Assembly (NCBI GenBank): GCA_052034525.1
Contig: JBPOIK010000053.1
Location: forward strand, 40,548 to 104,547
Length of the DNA stretch: 64,000 nucleotides
Direction: 5' to 3'
From: JAFGJQ01 sp052034525
Lineage (GTDB): Bacteria; Planctomycetota; Phycisphaerae; UBA1845
A program made the position numbers and the translations under genes. The notes beneath the pieces were generated by a model. That model ran no database searches and was not told where the DNA came from. It worked only from the letters and a program-made list of their open reading frames with translations. Shown here in pieces: positions 34,951 through 43,010 of the stretch (position 1 is the stretch's first letter; the number at the start of each line of letters is the position of its first letter).

Positions 34951-35595
34951 ATGTGGATTCGAGCTGGACGGTACGGGTGGACGGTGGTGCTGGCGGCGGC
35001 CGTCAGCGGGTGTGCGACAACGAACGATCCGTCGCGAGTGGCTCCGAGCCCATTCCCGCGGCAACCGATTACCGAAATGAGCCCACCGCAGGCGCTGGCC
35101 GGACTGCCGGGCGTGTATCTCTACGTGTACCTGCCGGACAACCTGCTGGCCGTGGGCCTGCGCACAGAGCCGATCGCGGCGGAGGTGCGCACGCGACTGG
35201 CGCAATGGGGCATACGCGAGCTCAGCCACGCCCAGATGCTCGAGCTTGCCGCGATGCCGTCGCTGGACATCAACATCAACGGAGTGGTGGACGCATCCGG
35301 AGACGGCGTGTTGTTCAACGTGCGGGTCAGCCTTTCGGAAAAAGTGCGGCTGCTGCGCAGCCCGTGGGCCGTCGTGAACACGCGCATGTGGGACGCCGCC
35401 ACCGTAGGTCAGGCGCCGTTGAACCGGCTGGAAGAAGTCTATTCCGTCGCCTGCGACACCGTGGACCTCTTCATCGCTGATTACCTTGCCGCCAACGGCC
35501 GGCCGGTCATGGTTGCGGAACGCAACGGGCAGGCCCACCCCGCCCCGACGCTGCCGGCAACGCGGACGTCGCCGGACAAACGCGGCGGATTCTGA
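34951..35595 (+). CDS. Putative lipoprotein, unknown
   Basis: 214 residues. The signal peptide ends in the lipobox AVSGC at about residue 21. The mature part begins with a Pro-rich linker, then VYLYVYLPDNLLAVGLRTEPIAAEVRTRLAQWGI and a Asn/Asp-rich beta section (SLDININGVVDASGDGVLFNVRVSLSEKV), and ends in a disordered Pro/Thr/Arg tail. This order resembles small outer-membrane lipoproteins with an LptE- or TolB-N-like alpha/beta domain, but no family is certain. It lies 219 bases after the gene at 33727 and 117 bases before a tiny membrane peptide gene. Confidence 0.75.
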   Translation: MWIRAGRYGWTVVLAAAVSGCATTNDPSRVAPSPFPRQPITEMSPPQALAGLPGVYLYVYLPDNLLAVGLRTEPIAAEVRTRLAQWGIRELSHAQMLELAAMPSLDININGVVDASGDGVLFNVRVSLSEKVRLLRSPWAVVNTRMWDAATVGQAPLNRLEEVYSVACDTVDLFIADYLAANGRPVMVAERNGQAHPAPTLPATRTSPDKRGGF

Positions 35596-35712
35596 CGCAC
35601 CGCGCGACGATCTGCATCCGGCGGGAAAAAAGGAGCATTTGAAGGGTTGCCGGTCTCGGATACGGCCAGTAGACTTCCGACTTTTGCAGTCGTTTTTCGG
35701 GAGAAACAGTCT

Positions 35713-35796
35713 ATGTGCATTACCTGTCTTCTGTACCCGTTGCTGGCCATCTTCGCCGCGTTTTTCGGCTTGTTCGGGATCAACCTTGGGGTTTAG
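35713..35796 (+). CDS. 27-residue single-span membrane peptide
   Basis: The frame reads MCITCLLYPLLAIFAAFFGL and ends GINLGV. It has a CxxC near the start and one hydrophobic span with no charged residue at all. The ATG follows GGGAG by 9 bases. A possible promoter (TTGCCG, 17 bases, TAGACT) is about 50 bases upstream and a 12-bp GC-rich terminator follows at 35911, so the frame looks like an independent small gene. Function unknown; small membrane peptides often bind and modulate larger membrane proteins. Confidence 0.5.
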   Translation: MCITCLLYPLLAIFAAFFGLFGINLGV

Positions 35797-35910
35797 GAAA
35801 ACCACGGCTCTGCTTGGCAGAGCATGCGATCACGAACACCGGCGCTGCCGGATCGGCCAGACCAGACTCGCTTGTGGGCTGCAGCCCGGGCGGTCTGTGG
35901 AACGGACGTG

Positions 35911-35951
35911 AAGCGGGGGCGGACCGTCACCGGACGATCCCGCCCCCGCTT
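35911..35951. terminator. Bidirectional terminator
   Basis: Perfect 12-bp stem AAGCGGGGGCGG / CCGCCCCCGCTT around a 17-base loop, with T-rich flank on the plus side. It sits between the 27-residue peptide gene (plus) and the Cys-rich gene (minus). Confidence 0.8.
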
Positions 35952-35985
35952 TCATTCCCGGTTGATGCCGTGCGGACGCGCGGTT

Positions 35986-36990
35986 TTACGACGCGACCGT
36001 CGCCGCCGCCGTCACGATCGTCTTGATCTTCTGCATCGCGGTGATGATGCTCTCCGGCGAGCAGCACGTTACCGGCCGGTCTTTGCAAGCCTCTTGACAG
36101 GCTTCCGAGCACGCGCATTCGGACTTCGCCGACCCGCACTTCGCTTGACCGGCACAGCCCGGCTTGCCCTCGGCGGATGCCGTCTGGGCCTTCAGGTTCT
36201 CGGAACCGCAGCCACACTTGCCTTCACACTTGCCGGCGCACTTGCCTTCACACTTGCCATCGCACTTGCCGGCGCACTTGCCTTCACACGGTCCGGAGCA
36301 ACCGGCTTTGCCTTCATGCGATGCCGTCTTGGCCCGGCCAGCGCAATCGGACGCACAACCGGCCTTGCCTTCCGCCGACGCGGTCTGGGCCTTGCCGCAT
36401 GTGGACGCGCAGTTGCCGTCGGCCTTCTTGGCCGTGCACGACGCCGAGCAGCCCGCCTGGCCGGTCGCCTTGCCTTCAGCCAGCGCTACCAGCGCATCCG
36501 AAACCACCTGAGCGGCCTTGTCCGCCTCCTCCTGTGTTTCGAACGTGTAGCCGGCCACGGAGTACTTCAACGCCGCGCCATTGGCCGCCCGGGCCGCCTC
36601 GCCGAAGCTGGCATAGCAATTCTCACCCGCCACATAACGGACGCTTGCCAGCCGGGCCGCCGTGCTCTCCAACTGCTCCACCACGCGGGCGATTGCAGCG
36701 TCCTCGGTCCCGAAGGTCTCCTCGCCGACCGCATAGACGATCGGACTGCCCGTCTCCTGTGACTTCTTCGTCGCCTGCACCCTGCAACGGGTCGTGAAAT
36801 CGCCGACGTGGTACGTCAGTCGGGGCAGTTCCTTGACCAGCTTGGTCAAAGCAGCCGGACAGCCGCTGCCATCACAGCCTTGCTTCGTCCCACACGCCGC
36901 TTTCGATCCGCAGTTCGGTCCGGCCTGTACCGCCGACGCCGCAACCGTAAACACCAGCGCCAGCCCAAAAACAAACAAACCCTTTCTCAT
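35986..36990 (-). CDS. Secreted cysteine-rich protein with CxGKC repeats
   Basis: 334 residues. The ATG at 36990 follows AGGAAGGAG. A signal peptide (LFVFGLALVFTVAASAVQA) is followed by a Cys-containing N-terminal part. Two related 25-residue units come next: IVYAVGEETFGTEDAAIARVV at about 84-104 and LKYSVAGYTFETQEEADKAA at 141-160. The second half has about 35 Cys. Residues 235-261 are seven consecutive units of the form C(A/E/D)GKC, and three copies of (Q/K)TAS(A/H)EGK(A/P)GC lie at about 202, 221 and 269. It looks like an exported metallothionein-type metal binder or a disulfide-rich matrix protein. It is followed upstream by a polyferredoxin gene on the same strand. No known family fits fully. 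Confidence 0.7.
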   Translation of the reverse strand: MRKGLFVFGLALVFTVAASAVQAGPNCGSKAACGTKQGCDGSGCPAALTKLVKELPRLTYHVGDFTTRCRVQATKKSQETGSPIVYAVGEETFGTEDAAIARVVEQLESTAARLASVRYVAGENCYASFGEAARAANGAALKYSVAGYTFETQEEADKAAQVVSDALVALAEGKATGQAGCSASCTAKKADGNCASTCGKAQTASAEGKAGCASDCAGRAKTASHEGKAGCSGPCEGKCAGKCDGKCEGKCAGKCEGKCGCGSENLKAQTASAEGKPGCAGQAKCGSAKSECACSEACQEACKDRPVTCCSPESIITAMQKIKTIVTAAATVAS

Positions 36991-37290
36991 GCTGAATACT
37001 CCTTCCTCTTGAAACGGTCAGTTCTGCCCGATACGGCCCTGTCCCCCGCGGGACACCTTCCTCCGCCGCAAACGACGCGGAGAAAGGAAACAACATTCGG
37101 ACGCGTCAGTCGGTTCCATCTTATTCGCTTGAACGACCCGAATCCGATTTTCCTGCGTAATTTGTTTTTGTTCGGAAACGCATATGTCACCCTCTTGAGA
37201 CATCCACAGACGGGCAGTGGACGGGACGTATGCCGCACGCCCGTCGTGTATCAAACACGATGCGCGCCTGAACGGATTGGAAGGTGTGGA
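36991..37290. other. 300-base leader between the polyferredoxin and the Cys-rich gene
   Basis: It probably contains the promoter of the Cys-rich gene but no clear boxes. A perfect 6-bp hairpin with a CCGC loop (TGTCCC/GGGACA, 37040-37055) lies in what would be the mRNA leader. No coding frame is supported. Confidence 0.45.
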
Positions 37291-38499
37291 CTACTCGTTC
37301 GAGCCGTGAGGGCTCGAATCCTCCTCCAGGCCCAGCGGATCAAATCCCTGGATCGTAAACGGAGAGGATCGCCAGATTTCGCCGTCGAAATACGGTTCGG
37401 TAATCGCCTCGCGAAGAGCCGATTCGTCCGTTCGCGCCGGATCGTAGGTGATCCGCACCGGCACGTACCCCGGCCCCGGCCAGGCCTCCACGGAGATGTA
37501 CCCGGGAACCTCGTACTCATCATCGCGCTCGACGAAGTACATGAACAGCGATGCCCGGCCACGACACGTCAGGTCGTTCACCCTCAATTCCAGGGTTGCG
37601 GTTTGGGCCGGTTCCTCGCCGCGACCGGCCGCGATCGCCCGGTACGACGGCAGTGGAAAGGCGTACGCGGCGCCGACCGCCGCGGCCAGCGACAGTAGCA
37701 GGATGCCGATAAGAGCCGCCTGCGGCCACGACCGACCGAGAAACCGGGGAGGCCCCCATGTCAGGGCCCCTTCCTTCTCCCGCGGACAGACCTCGAGGCA
37801 GTTCAGACACGACAGGCACCGGGCGGCCGTCACCTGCTGGACCTTGTCCACTTTGATGCCCGTCGGACACACCTTGGCGCACAACCCGCAATCGATGCAG
37901 GCGTCCGGGTGCCGCCGCACGCGCGTCAGCCCGAGCCGGGAAAGCGGGTGCATTACCGCGGCCATGGGACAGAACCAGCGGCAGAACGGCATCACGATGA
38001 ACAGCGATGCAAGCACGATCGCGCCGGCGACGATGTATGCCCAGTATGTGATGTCTTCACCGTGCCGACTGATCAGCGCGTAGCAGGGATCCGCCCGGCG
38101 GAACTCCAGCTCCGCCGCCGACCACGTGAAATAGAGGATGATTCCCAGCACAACGTATTTCAACACGGCCAGTCCGCGATCCAGCGTATACGGCACGCGA
38201 ACCGGACGGATGCCGATTCGCTTCATCCCGGCCTGCAACCATTCCGACATCGCGCCGATGGGGCAGGCGTACCCGCAGAACGCCCGTCGCAACAGGAACG
38301 CCGTCAGCAGCACCGCGCCCAGCACGTAGAGGTTCGACACCCCCAGCGAGCAGAGCATATTCCCTTCACTGATGTAGTTGTAGATCGCCTCCACGCCGCC
38401 GAACGGGCAGTATGCCTCCGCGTTGCCCTTGACCACAAAGACACCGATCAAGGTCAACGCCACGAAGGCAAACTGCACCAAGCGCCTGGTCCGTTTCAT
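37291..38499 (-). CDS. Membrane polyferredoxin (NapH/CcoG-like) with HMA-like C-terminal domain
   Basis: 402 residues. The N-terminus has one span, then the periplasmic-type AYCPFGGVEAI, further spans, FCGYACPIGAMSEWLQ and FCRWFCPMAAVMHP as in NapH/MauN/CcoG proteins. Two classic [4Fe-4S] motifs follow: CIDCGLCAKVCPTGI and CLSCLNCLEVCP. After a last membrane span (IGILLLSLAAAVGAAYAF) comes about 110 residues: TLELRVNDLTCRGRASLFMY ... VPVRITYDPARTDESALREAIT. This has the strand-helix pattern of a heavy-metal-associated domain, with one Cys. It likely moves electrons across or along the membrane. Its neighbours are two secreted Cys-rich proteins, which suggests reduction of a metal or thiol. 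Confidence 0.85.
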   Translation of the reverse strand: MKRTRRLVQFAFVALTLIGVFVVKGNAEAYCPFGGVEAIYNYISEGNMLCSLGVSNLYVLGAVLLTAFLLRRAFCGYACPIGAMSEWLQAGMKRIGIRPVRVPYTLDRGLAVLKYVVLGIILYFTWSAAELEFRRADPCYALISRHGEDITYWAYIVAGAIVLASLFIVMPFCRWFCPMAAVMHPLSRLGLTRVRRHPDACIDCGLCAKVCPTGIKVDKVQQVTAARCLSCLNCLEVCPREKEGALTWGPPRFLGRSWPQAALIGILLLSLAAAVGAAYAFPLPSYRAIAAGRGEEPAQTATLELRVNDLTCRGRASLFMYFVERDDEYEVPGYISVEAWPGPGYVPVRITYDPARTDESALREAITEPYFDGEIWRSSPFTIQGFDPLGLEEDSSPHGSNE

Positions 38500-38619
38500 G
38501 AGACTGAGCCCCCCCGAGGAAAACGCGCCTGACTATCCGGCATCGACAGTGTTGGACGGGCGATCGCGCCCTTGGCGGGCGCGATCGCTCCGTCCGATCC
38601 TGTTCCGCTCCGGCCGGGA

Positions 38620-39498
38620 CTATTTCTTCTCGTTGTCGCCGCACGGCGTCGCGGTCCCGCTGCTGCACTTGGCGCGGCTCGGGCAGCTCCCGCAGCTCGT
38701 GCCGCCGCTGCATCCGGATTCCTTGACCTTCGATTCGGTCTTGAGAGCCGCGGCGAACCCCGGGTGCGTCGTCAGCGAAGCGAGATCCTTGTCGGCGGAC
38801 GCCCGTGCCTTGACGGCCTCCAGCCGACTGGGAGGGATGTTCTCAAACGCCTGAACCAGCCACTTCAGGGCGGCTTCGGCATCCCCCGCCTGCGCATAAG
38901 CACAAGCCATGTTGTAACACACGCCGGGGGAGGGGTTTTCCGGCGCCTGGATGTCCGACAGCAGCGCCCCGGCTTCTTCGGTCCGCCCCTGGCGAGCCAT
39001 CGCAATGGCCTTCAGAAGCCGCAACTCAAACGTCGTCTGGTCCGCGGCGATCTGTGCGATGGTGGCTTCCGCTTCGGTGTTCTGGCCCAGCTCCAACTGG
39101 GTCTGCGCCAGATGGGCGGCCGCGTCGGCAGACTTCTCCCGCTCGAAGGTTTTCTGGTCCAGCGCGAGCGCTTCACCGTATATCTCGTGCTCAAGGTAAA
39201 ACGCCCGAAGGGCCGCACTGGCGGCAGCCAGCCGCTCCGGGTTCGTCTCCTTCGCGACCGTCTCGCGCATCTTGATCACACGGCGGAGTACCGCATACGC
39301 CTCGCGGCACTCGGTGTTGCTCGTGTCCGCCTTGGCGGCGTTGCCGTACACCGCCAGAGCCCCATCGAAGTCCGCCTTGGCCAGCAACGCCTCGGCCTGG
39401 GCTTTGTAATCGGCGACCGGTTGGGCGTTGTCCGCCCAGGCCCATCCAACCACGCAGAACACGATCCCCAGAGAACAGACAACTCGACGGGTGCTCAT
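38620..39498 (-). CDS. Secreted TPR protein with Cys-rich tail
   Basis: 292 residues from ATG 39498, which follows AAGGAG; a much longer upstream frame was rejected. A signal peptide (VVCSLGIVFCVVGWAWA) precedes three to five tetratricopeptide repeats (AEALLAKADFDGALAVYGNAAKA; HLAQTQLELGQNTEAEATIAQIA; YNMACAYAQAGDAEAALKWLVQAFE). The tail after residue 265 holds six Cys in SGCSGGTSCGSCPSRAKC and GTATPCGDNEKK. It probably acts as a periplasmic adaptor with a metal- or disulfide-binding end. It lies 120 bases ahead of the polyferredoxin gene on the same strand, and the tail resembles the Cys-rich protein downstream in style. Confidence 0.78.
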   Translation of the reverse strand: MSTRRVVCSLGIVFCVVGWAWADNAQPVADYKAQAEALLAKADFDGALAVYGNAAKADTSNTECREAYAVLRRVIKMRETVAKETNPERLAAASAALRAFYLEHEIYGEALALDQKTFEREKSADAAAHLAQTQLELGQNTEAEATIAQIAADQTTFELRLLKAIAMARQGRTEEAGALLSDIQAPENPSPGVCYNMACAYAQAGDAEAALKWLVQAFENIPPSRLEAVKARASADKDLASLTTHPGFAAALKTESKVKESGCSGGTSCGSCPSRAKCSSGTATPCGDNEKK

Positions 39499-39937
39499 TT
39501 TGCTCTCCTTGGCAAACCACGAAACCGCAGAAGCCGCGATCCGATCGCCCCGAGCCAGCGCCAACGGGGCCCCATGACTCCCCAAAAAAGGCGATCGGAC
39601 GCTCATCTGTTTGAACGGCCACCAGCCGTCCTGTCCTGCGGACAGTCTGTGAATCCATGATACCGCCAAACCCGTCCGCAGGTCAGTAGTGCGGGGCCGG
39701 TCGGGAGCACAAGCAATACGCCCCTGGGTCGCTTTACGTTTTGACTGTATTTGCTCGTCTATTGGTGTAAATGGCCCGATGGCTCAACCCCCGGCCGCCG
39801 GCAGAGTGCCGGTGGCCGGGGTCAATTTCGCGCCTCGCAGAGCGGCGAGACGGTTTGCTGCCGGGCCACGGCGCACCCCCGCGCAAAACGGGCGAGCCGC
39901 GCCGCAGCGGCGGCCGGCGATTGATCGCGGCGCTTTG
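39499..39937. other. Intergenic stretch upstream of the TPR gene
   Basis: About 440 bases with no supported frame. An AT-richer section near 39735-39775 contains the promoter candidate listed separately; the rest is GC-rich and featureless. Confidence 0.5.
39744..39771 (-). promoter_or_regulatory. Candidate promoter of the Cys-rich group
   Basis: Minus strand TTTACA (39766-39771), 16-base spacer, TACAGT (39744-39749), in a locally AT-rich patch. It would drive the TPR gene at 39498 with a leader of about 240 bases and possibly the genes after it. Confidence 0.35.
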
Positions 39938-40987
39938 CTACTGCGCCGTTATTTCGGCGGCGCGGATGTCTTGAACGCGCATTCCCTCGGGGATTTCAAA
40001 CAACGCTTCGTCGAGCGGCGTGTTGACCTCGGCGCTCAGGAGCCGGGTATCCAGGCGGAAGGTAACCTGCCCCTGATCGTCGTGGCGGCGAACACACGTC
40101 TTGAAAGGCAGCCACACGCCGTTCACACAACGATAGTCTTCGAAGCTCTGGTCCTCCGCGAGTTGCCCGTTGTCATGATACGTTTTCCATTGCTCGATGC
40201 GATATCCCCGCTCCGGACGAACGCGAAACCGGAGCACGTCGGCCTTCTTGTCCGTGAACCGGCAATTGACGTCCACGAACGGTCCGTCGGCATCCTTTCC
40301 CGAGCGGGCCACACGGACAAGACGTTCATCCGCGAAGAACCATCCGGGGATGAGACCCAGGGAATGGTGCTCCATATCGGCGTTGAATTGCGGCATCTCG
40401 GAGATTACGACCAAGCCGTCTTCTTCTTCGGGCATGTGCTTGCACCCATCCAGACTCGTGATGCAGACTCTTGTGCGGCTCAGTGATCTTCGGAACTGCG
40501 GCTCCAGATTGTTGACCGCGAGAAGCGCGTCAACATCACGGCAATCTTCTTCCTCCATGCGTGCCCGCTGACCGGTGAAGTCCAACAGCAAACGACGCCC
40601 GAATACGGTTGAAGCATTTAGTTCATGCACTCTGGCAAGAGAATCGGCCATGGCCAGGCAGTTGCTCAACGACGCCTCCAGCGAGGTGAGTACCGTTTCA
40701 CCGCTGCCCTCTGCGAGTGCTCGCTGTGTGATCTCATCTCTTGCCTGCAGAATTCGTTCCACATGCCTTTCGCGATAGTCCACCACCGGCGTGTAGGTTT
40801 CGCTCACCTCCTGTCGCAGAATTGCGGTCTTGGGGCGTGCCACGTCGGCCTGAGTCTGTCTCCGCAAGTCCTCGGTCCATTTGCTGGTTTCCGATGCCTG
40901 CATGAGCGACGCGCACGACGCAAGCACCAGCCCCCAGGTCACCACGGTTTCGGCAATGCGACAACTCTTGCTTTCATGCGATTTCAC
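39938..40987 (-). CDS. Secreted LolA-like protein, unknown
   Basis: 349 residues from GTG 40987, which follows GAGGAG by 8 bases and gives a signal peptide (RIAETVVTWGLVLASCASL). An ATG at 41080 overlapping the stop of the upstream gene (ATGCTCCGTGA) is in frame but would place 31 odd residues ahead of the signal. The mature protein begins with a helical region (QTQADVARPKTAIL ... HVERILQARDEITQRAL). The C-terminal half is beta-rich with PGWFFADERLVRV, RVRPERGYRIEQWKTY and DEALFEIPEGM, like the LolA/LppX half-barrel often seen in planctomycetes. It may bind lipid or act in envelope sensing. The tight spacing implies an operon with the amidase-like gene. Confidence 0.7.
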   Translation of the reverse strand: MKSHESKSCRIAETVVTWGLVLASCASLMQASETSKWTEDLRRQTQADVARPKTAILRQEVSETYTPVVDYRERHVERILQARDEITQRALAEGSGETVLTSLEASLSNCLAMADSLARVHELNASTVFGRRLLLDFTGQRARMEEEDCRDVDALLAVNNLEPQFRRSLSRTRVCITSLDGCKHMPEEEDGLVVISEMPQFNADMEHHSLGLIPGWFFADERLVRVARSGKDADGPFVDVNCRFTDKKADVLRFRVRPERGYRIEQWKTYHDNGQLAEDQSFEDYRCVNGVWLPFKTCVRRHDDQGQVTFRLDTRLLSAEVNTPLDEALFEIPEGMRVQDIRAAEITAQ

Positions 40988-41069
40988 GGTTGTGCTCCTC
41001 GTTCTCAGTCGACTTTGGTTCCAGTTGACACAAGATGCGCCGGTCATTGCCCACTGGCGATTGTCCGAA

Positions 41070-42395
41070 TCACGGAGCATCTGTTCTCTTCAAACACTCA
41101 CATTTGACAGGCCCCGGTCCTTCAATAATGACTGGCAGCCCGATTGTGCGACAACTGAAGGGTAGGTTCTTGCAGTGTCCCTCGCATCCCCAAGATGAAT
41201 AGATCAGACGCGGCTGTTGCCCAGTTGCCGCGCAAACGAGGTTGTCGGGGCACGCGCCTACGCAGGTCCAGGCGTAAGCGATTCTGTCATCACCCGGGCA
41301 TACGGAAACCCTCAGGCAGCAAGCCGAGGAGATCACGAGAGGGATTGCCGTGAGGGTGCATGCCGGTTGGGTTGTGGGTGGTTTCGGCGCGGGAGGCGGA
41401 TCCGCGAATGCCACGAGGCCGTTCGGGTCATAACCCGTTGCGTATTCCGGGATCGTTCCCGCCAGCCGGCTGATCTCGGCCCTGGCGATGGCGCGGGCGT
41501 TCGTGCGAAGCCGGAGAATCTTGAACCCGCGGACCCATGGGCGGGCGACAGTGAAGTCGGCCAACGTGTCCTCGCGAACGGCGGGTGGTACGCTGTGAAT
41601 GAGCGTAATGGCATCGGGCGTCGGTTTGTGGAATACGCCCATGTGGTCGCTGTCGTACCAGGGTTTCAGGCCCGGTGCGCTGCGTTCGCGGACCACGAGC
41701 CAGATGTCACCGTCCTGCACCTTCGCGACGGCGTCTTCAAGTACCTCCACGGGAACATAGGTCTCAGAACGGACGACCCGGTCCGGAAGCGATTCGATCT
41801 TCGTGGCCTTCGCGGCCGCCTTCGCCTGCCCGAGCGGCGTCTCATCCTCACCGAAATCCAGCGTCGCATAGAAGCGTTTCGGGTAGACGACGTGGTCGAA
41901 CGACGTGACGGGCACGCCCAGTTCGGCGGTCACGTCGGAGAGAAGCCAGGCGTTATTGGGCGCCCAGTCGTGGAGCATGAAGAAGTTCCGCTCGAGGAAC
42001 GTCGGAACGCCTTCCCGGTGGCGCAAGCGGAGCGTGAGTTTGTAGTGAGCATCCCAGTCCGCTGCGCAGGCCAGAGCAACACACCGCTCCGTAAACGTGA
42101 CGCAGTTGCTGGCACTGAGTTGAAAGATGCCTGCCGCTCCATGGAACGGCTGCCCCAGCCCCTGATGCGCGAAGAACGCCACCTCATTGCCGGGGGCTGT
42201 CTTCGTTTGACGTCGTCGATGAAGATCAAGAAACGTCGCGAGTTCGGGGTGAGTCCAGGCACAAATGGGACGCGCGAGTAACACTTGGTAGCTCGCTTCT
42301 TCAGCCGCAGTCAGTCCCCCCCCCCCCCGCGCGGCACCTGCCACTGCGCATAGACCCATCAGCGACAGGGCGACTTGTCTGGCCGTGATGTTCAT
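41070..42395 (-). CDS. DUF1460-like N-acetylmuramoyl-L-alanine amidase candidate with Cys-rich tail
   Basis: 441 residues from ATG 42395 after AAAGGTG. A signal peptide ends near AGAARGGGG; this end is encoded by a run of 13 G. The catalytic NlpC/P60-like part has QLSASNCVTFTERCVALA with the likely nucleophile Cys, and VRERSAPGLKPWYDSDHMGVF with a conserved His, as in DUF1460 proteins, which cleave cell-wall peptides or amides. The last 95 residues carry about 13 Cys (SSACCLRVSVCPGD, CVGACPDNLVC, CEGHCKNLPFSC) and no known domain. A promoter lies at 42455-42483. A change in the G run would destroy the frame just after the signal peptide. Confidence 0.75.
   Translation of the reverse strand: MNITARQVALSLMGLCAVAGAARGGGGLTAAEEASYQVLLARPICAWTHPELATFLDLHRRRQTKTAPGNEVAFFAHQGLGQPFHGAAGIFQLSASNCVTFTERCVALACAADWDAHYKLTLRLRHREGVPTFLERNFFMLHDWAPNNAWLLSDVTAELGVPVTSFDHVVYPKRFYATLDFGEDETPLGQAKAAAKATKIESLPDRVVRSETYVPVEVLEDAVAKVQDGDIWLVVRERSAPGLKPWYDSDHMGVFHKPTPDAITLIHSVPPAVREDTLADFTVARPWVRGFKILRLRTNARAIARAEISRLAGTIPEYATGYDPNGLVAFADPPPAPKPPTTQPACTLTAIPLVISSACCLRVSVCPGDDRIAYAWTCVGACPDNLVCAATGQQPRLIYSSWGCEGHCKNLPFSCRTIGLPVIIEGPGPVKCECLKRTDAP
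42316..42328. repeat. Run of 13 C (13 G on the coding strand)
   Basis: Homopolymer inside the amidase-like gene, encoding the end of the signal peptide as Arg-Gly-Gly-Gly-Gly. It is by far the longest single-base run in the window and is prone to slipping in replication and in sequencing. Confidence 0.95.
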
Positions 42396-42454
42396 GCTGT
42401 CACACCTTTTGCAAAGCTGCCTTGAGAACCGGGCCCGGATAAGGCAATTGGCAT

Positions 42455-42483
42455 TTATTAGCACTTTTGGGGGCTCGCGTCAA
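42455..42483 (-). promoter_or_regulatory. Promoter of the amidase-like/LolA-like pair
   Basis: Minus strand TTGACG (42478-42483), a 17-base spacer and TAATAA (42455-42460) in an AT-rich patch. Transcription would begin near 42447, about 50 bases before the ATG. Confidence 0.5.
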
Positions 42484-43010
42484 GCAAAATAAGCCGCAAT
42501 GCGATACGCCCAGTTCTACTTGGGCGGGTTGAAGATGCAGGGCAAGCGTTGAGCGTAACACTTTGTGTAGCATAGCGTTGCGCGTCATTTTGCTGCCTGC
42601 CGCGTTGTTGACTGGCGGGGGATGTCGTCGGGCGTCCGGGCACCGCTCGGAGGTGCTCAAGAGAACGGGCGCGGCGGGAGAATGGAAGGCATCCCACGGG
42701 TTTAGCCGGGGGCGGCGGGAACCCAAGCGCACGAGCGGGACGCGGGCAAAAGCTGCAAACAGGAGGGCTCCACGGTGCTTCGCGCCAAAGCCGAGTGGGA
42801 AATACTTGCTCGACGTGGATTGGTGGTTTAAGATCGGCCCGGCGCGGAGTCAATCACGATCAAGTGTCGCCGCGCGCCGGCCGGACGCCGCCCCCGTGGC
42901 CGGCGGTTGCGGAAGGGTGAGGGGGCGGAAGCCGTCTGGTTTTCTCAGGCAGAACGTGCCGCCTCCGGCGTTCGGCGGATCAAAGCGGCATCGTTCCGGG
43001 ACACAGGCTC
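42484..43010. other. Gene-free region before the pseudopilin gene
   Basis: About 530 bases. A short inverted repeat (CGCCCA / TGGGCG, about 42508-42528) is present. Around 42690-42725 lies a G/C-rich segment reading CATCCCACGGGTTTAGCCGG, which looks like a dispersed-repeat or insertion-sequence edge, though I see no second copy in the window. No frame has a ribosome site. Confidence 0.4.

Noticed and set aside
37018..37254. 78-codon minus-strand frame in the leader of the Cys-rich gene
   Set aside because: No ribosome site; composition like non-coding DNA; more likely the leader and promoter.
36991..37290. Riboswitch in the 300-base leader of the Cys-rich gene
   Set aside because: Only one 6-bp hairpin is visible and no known aptamer core could be recognised.
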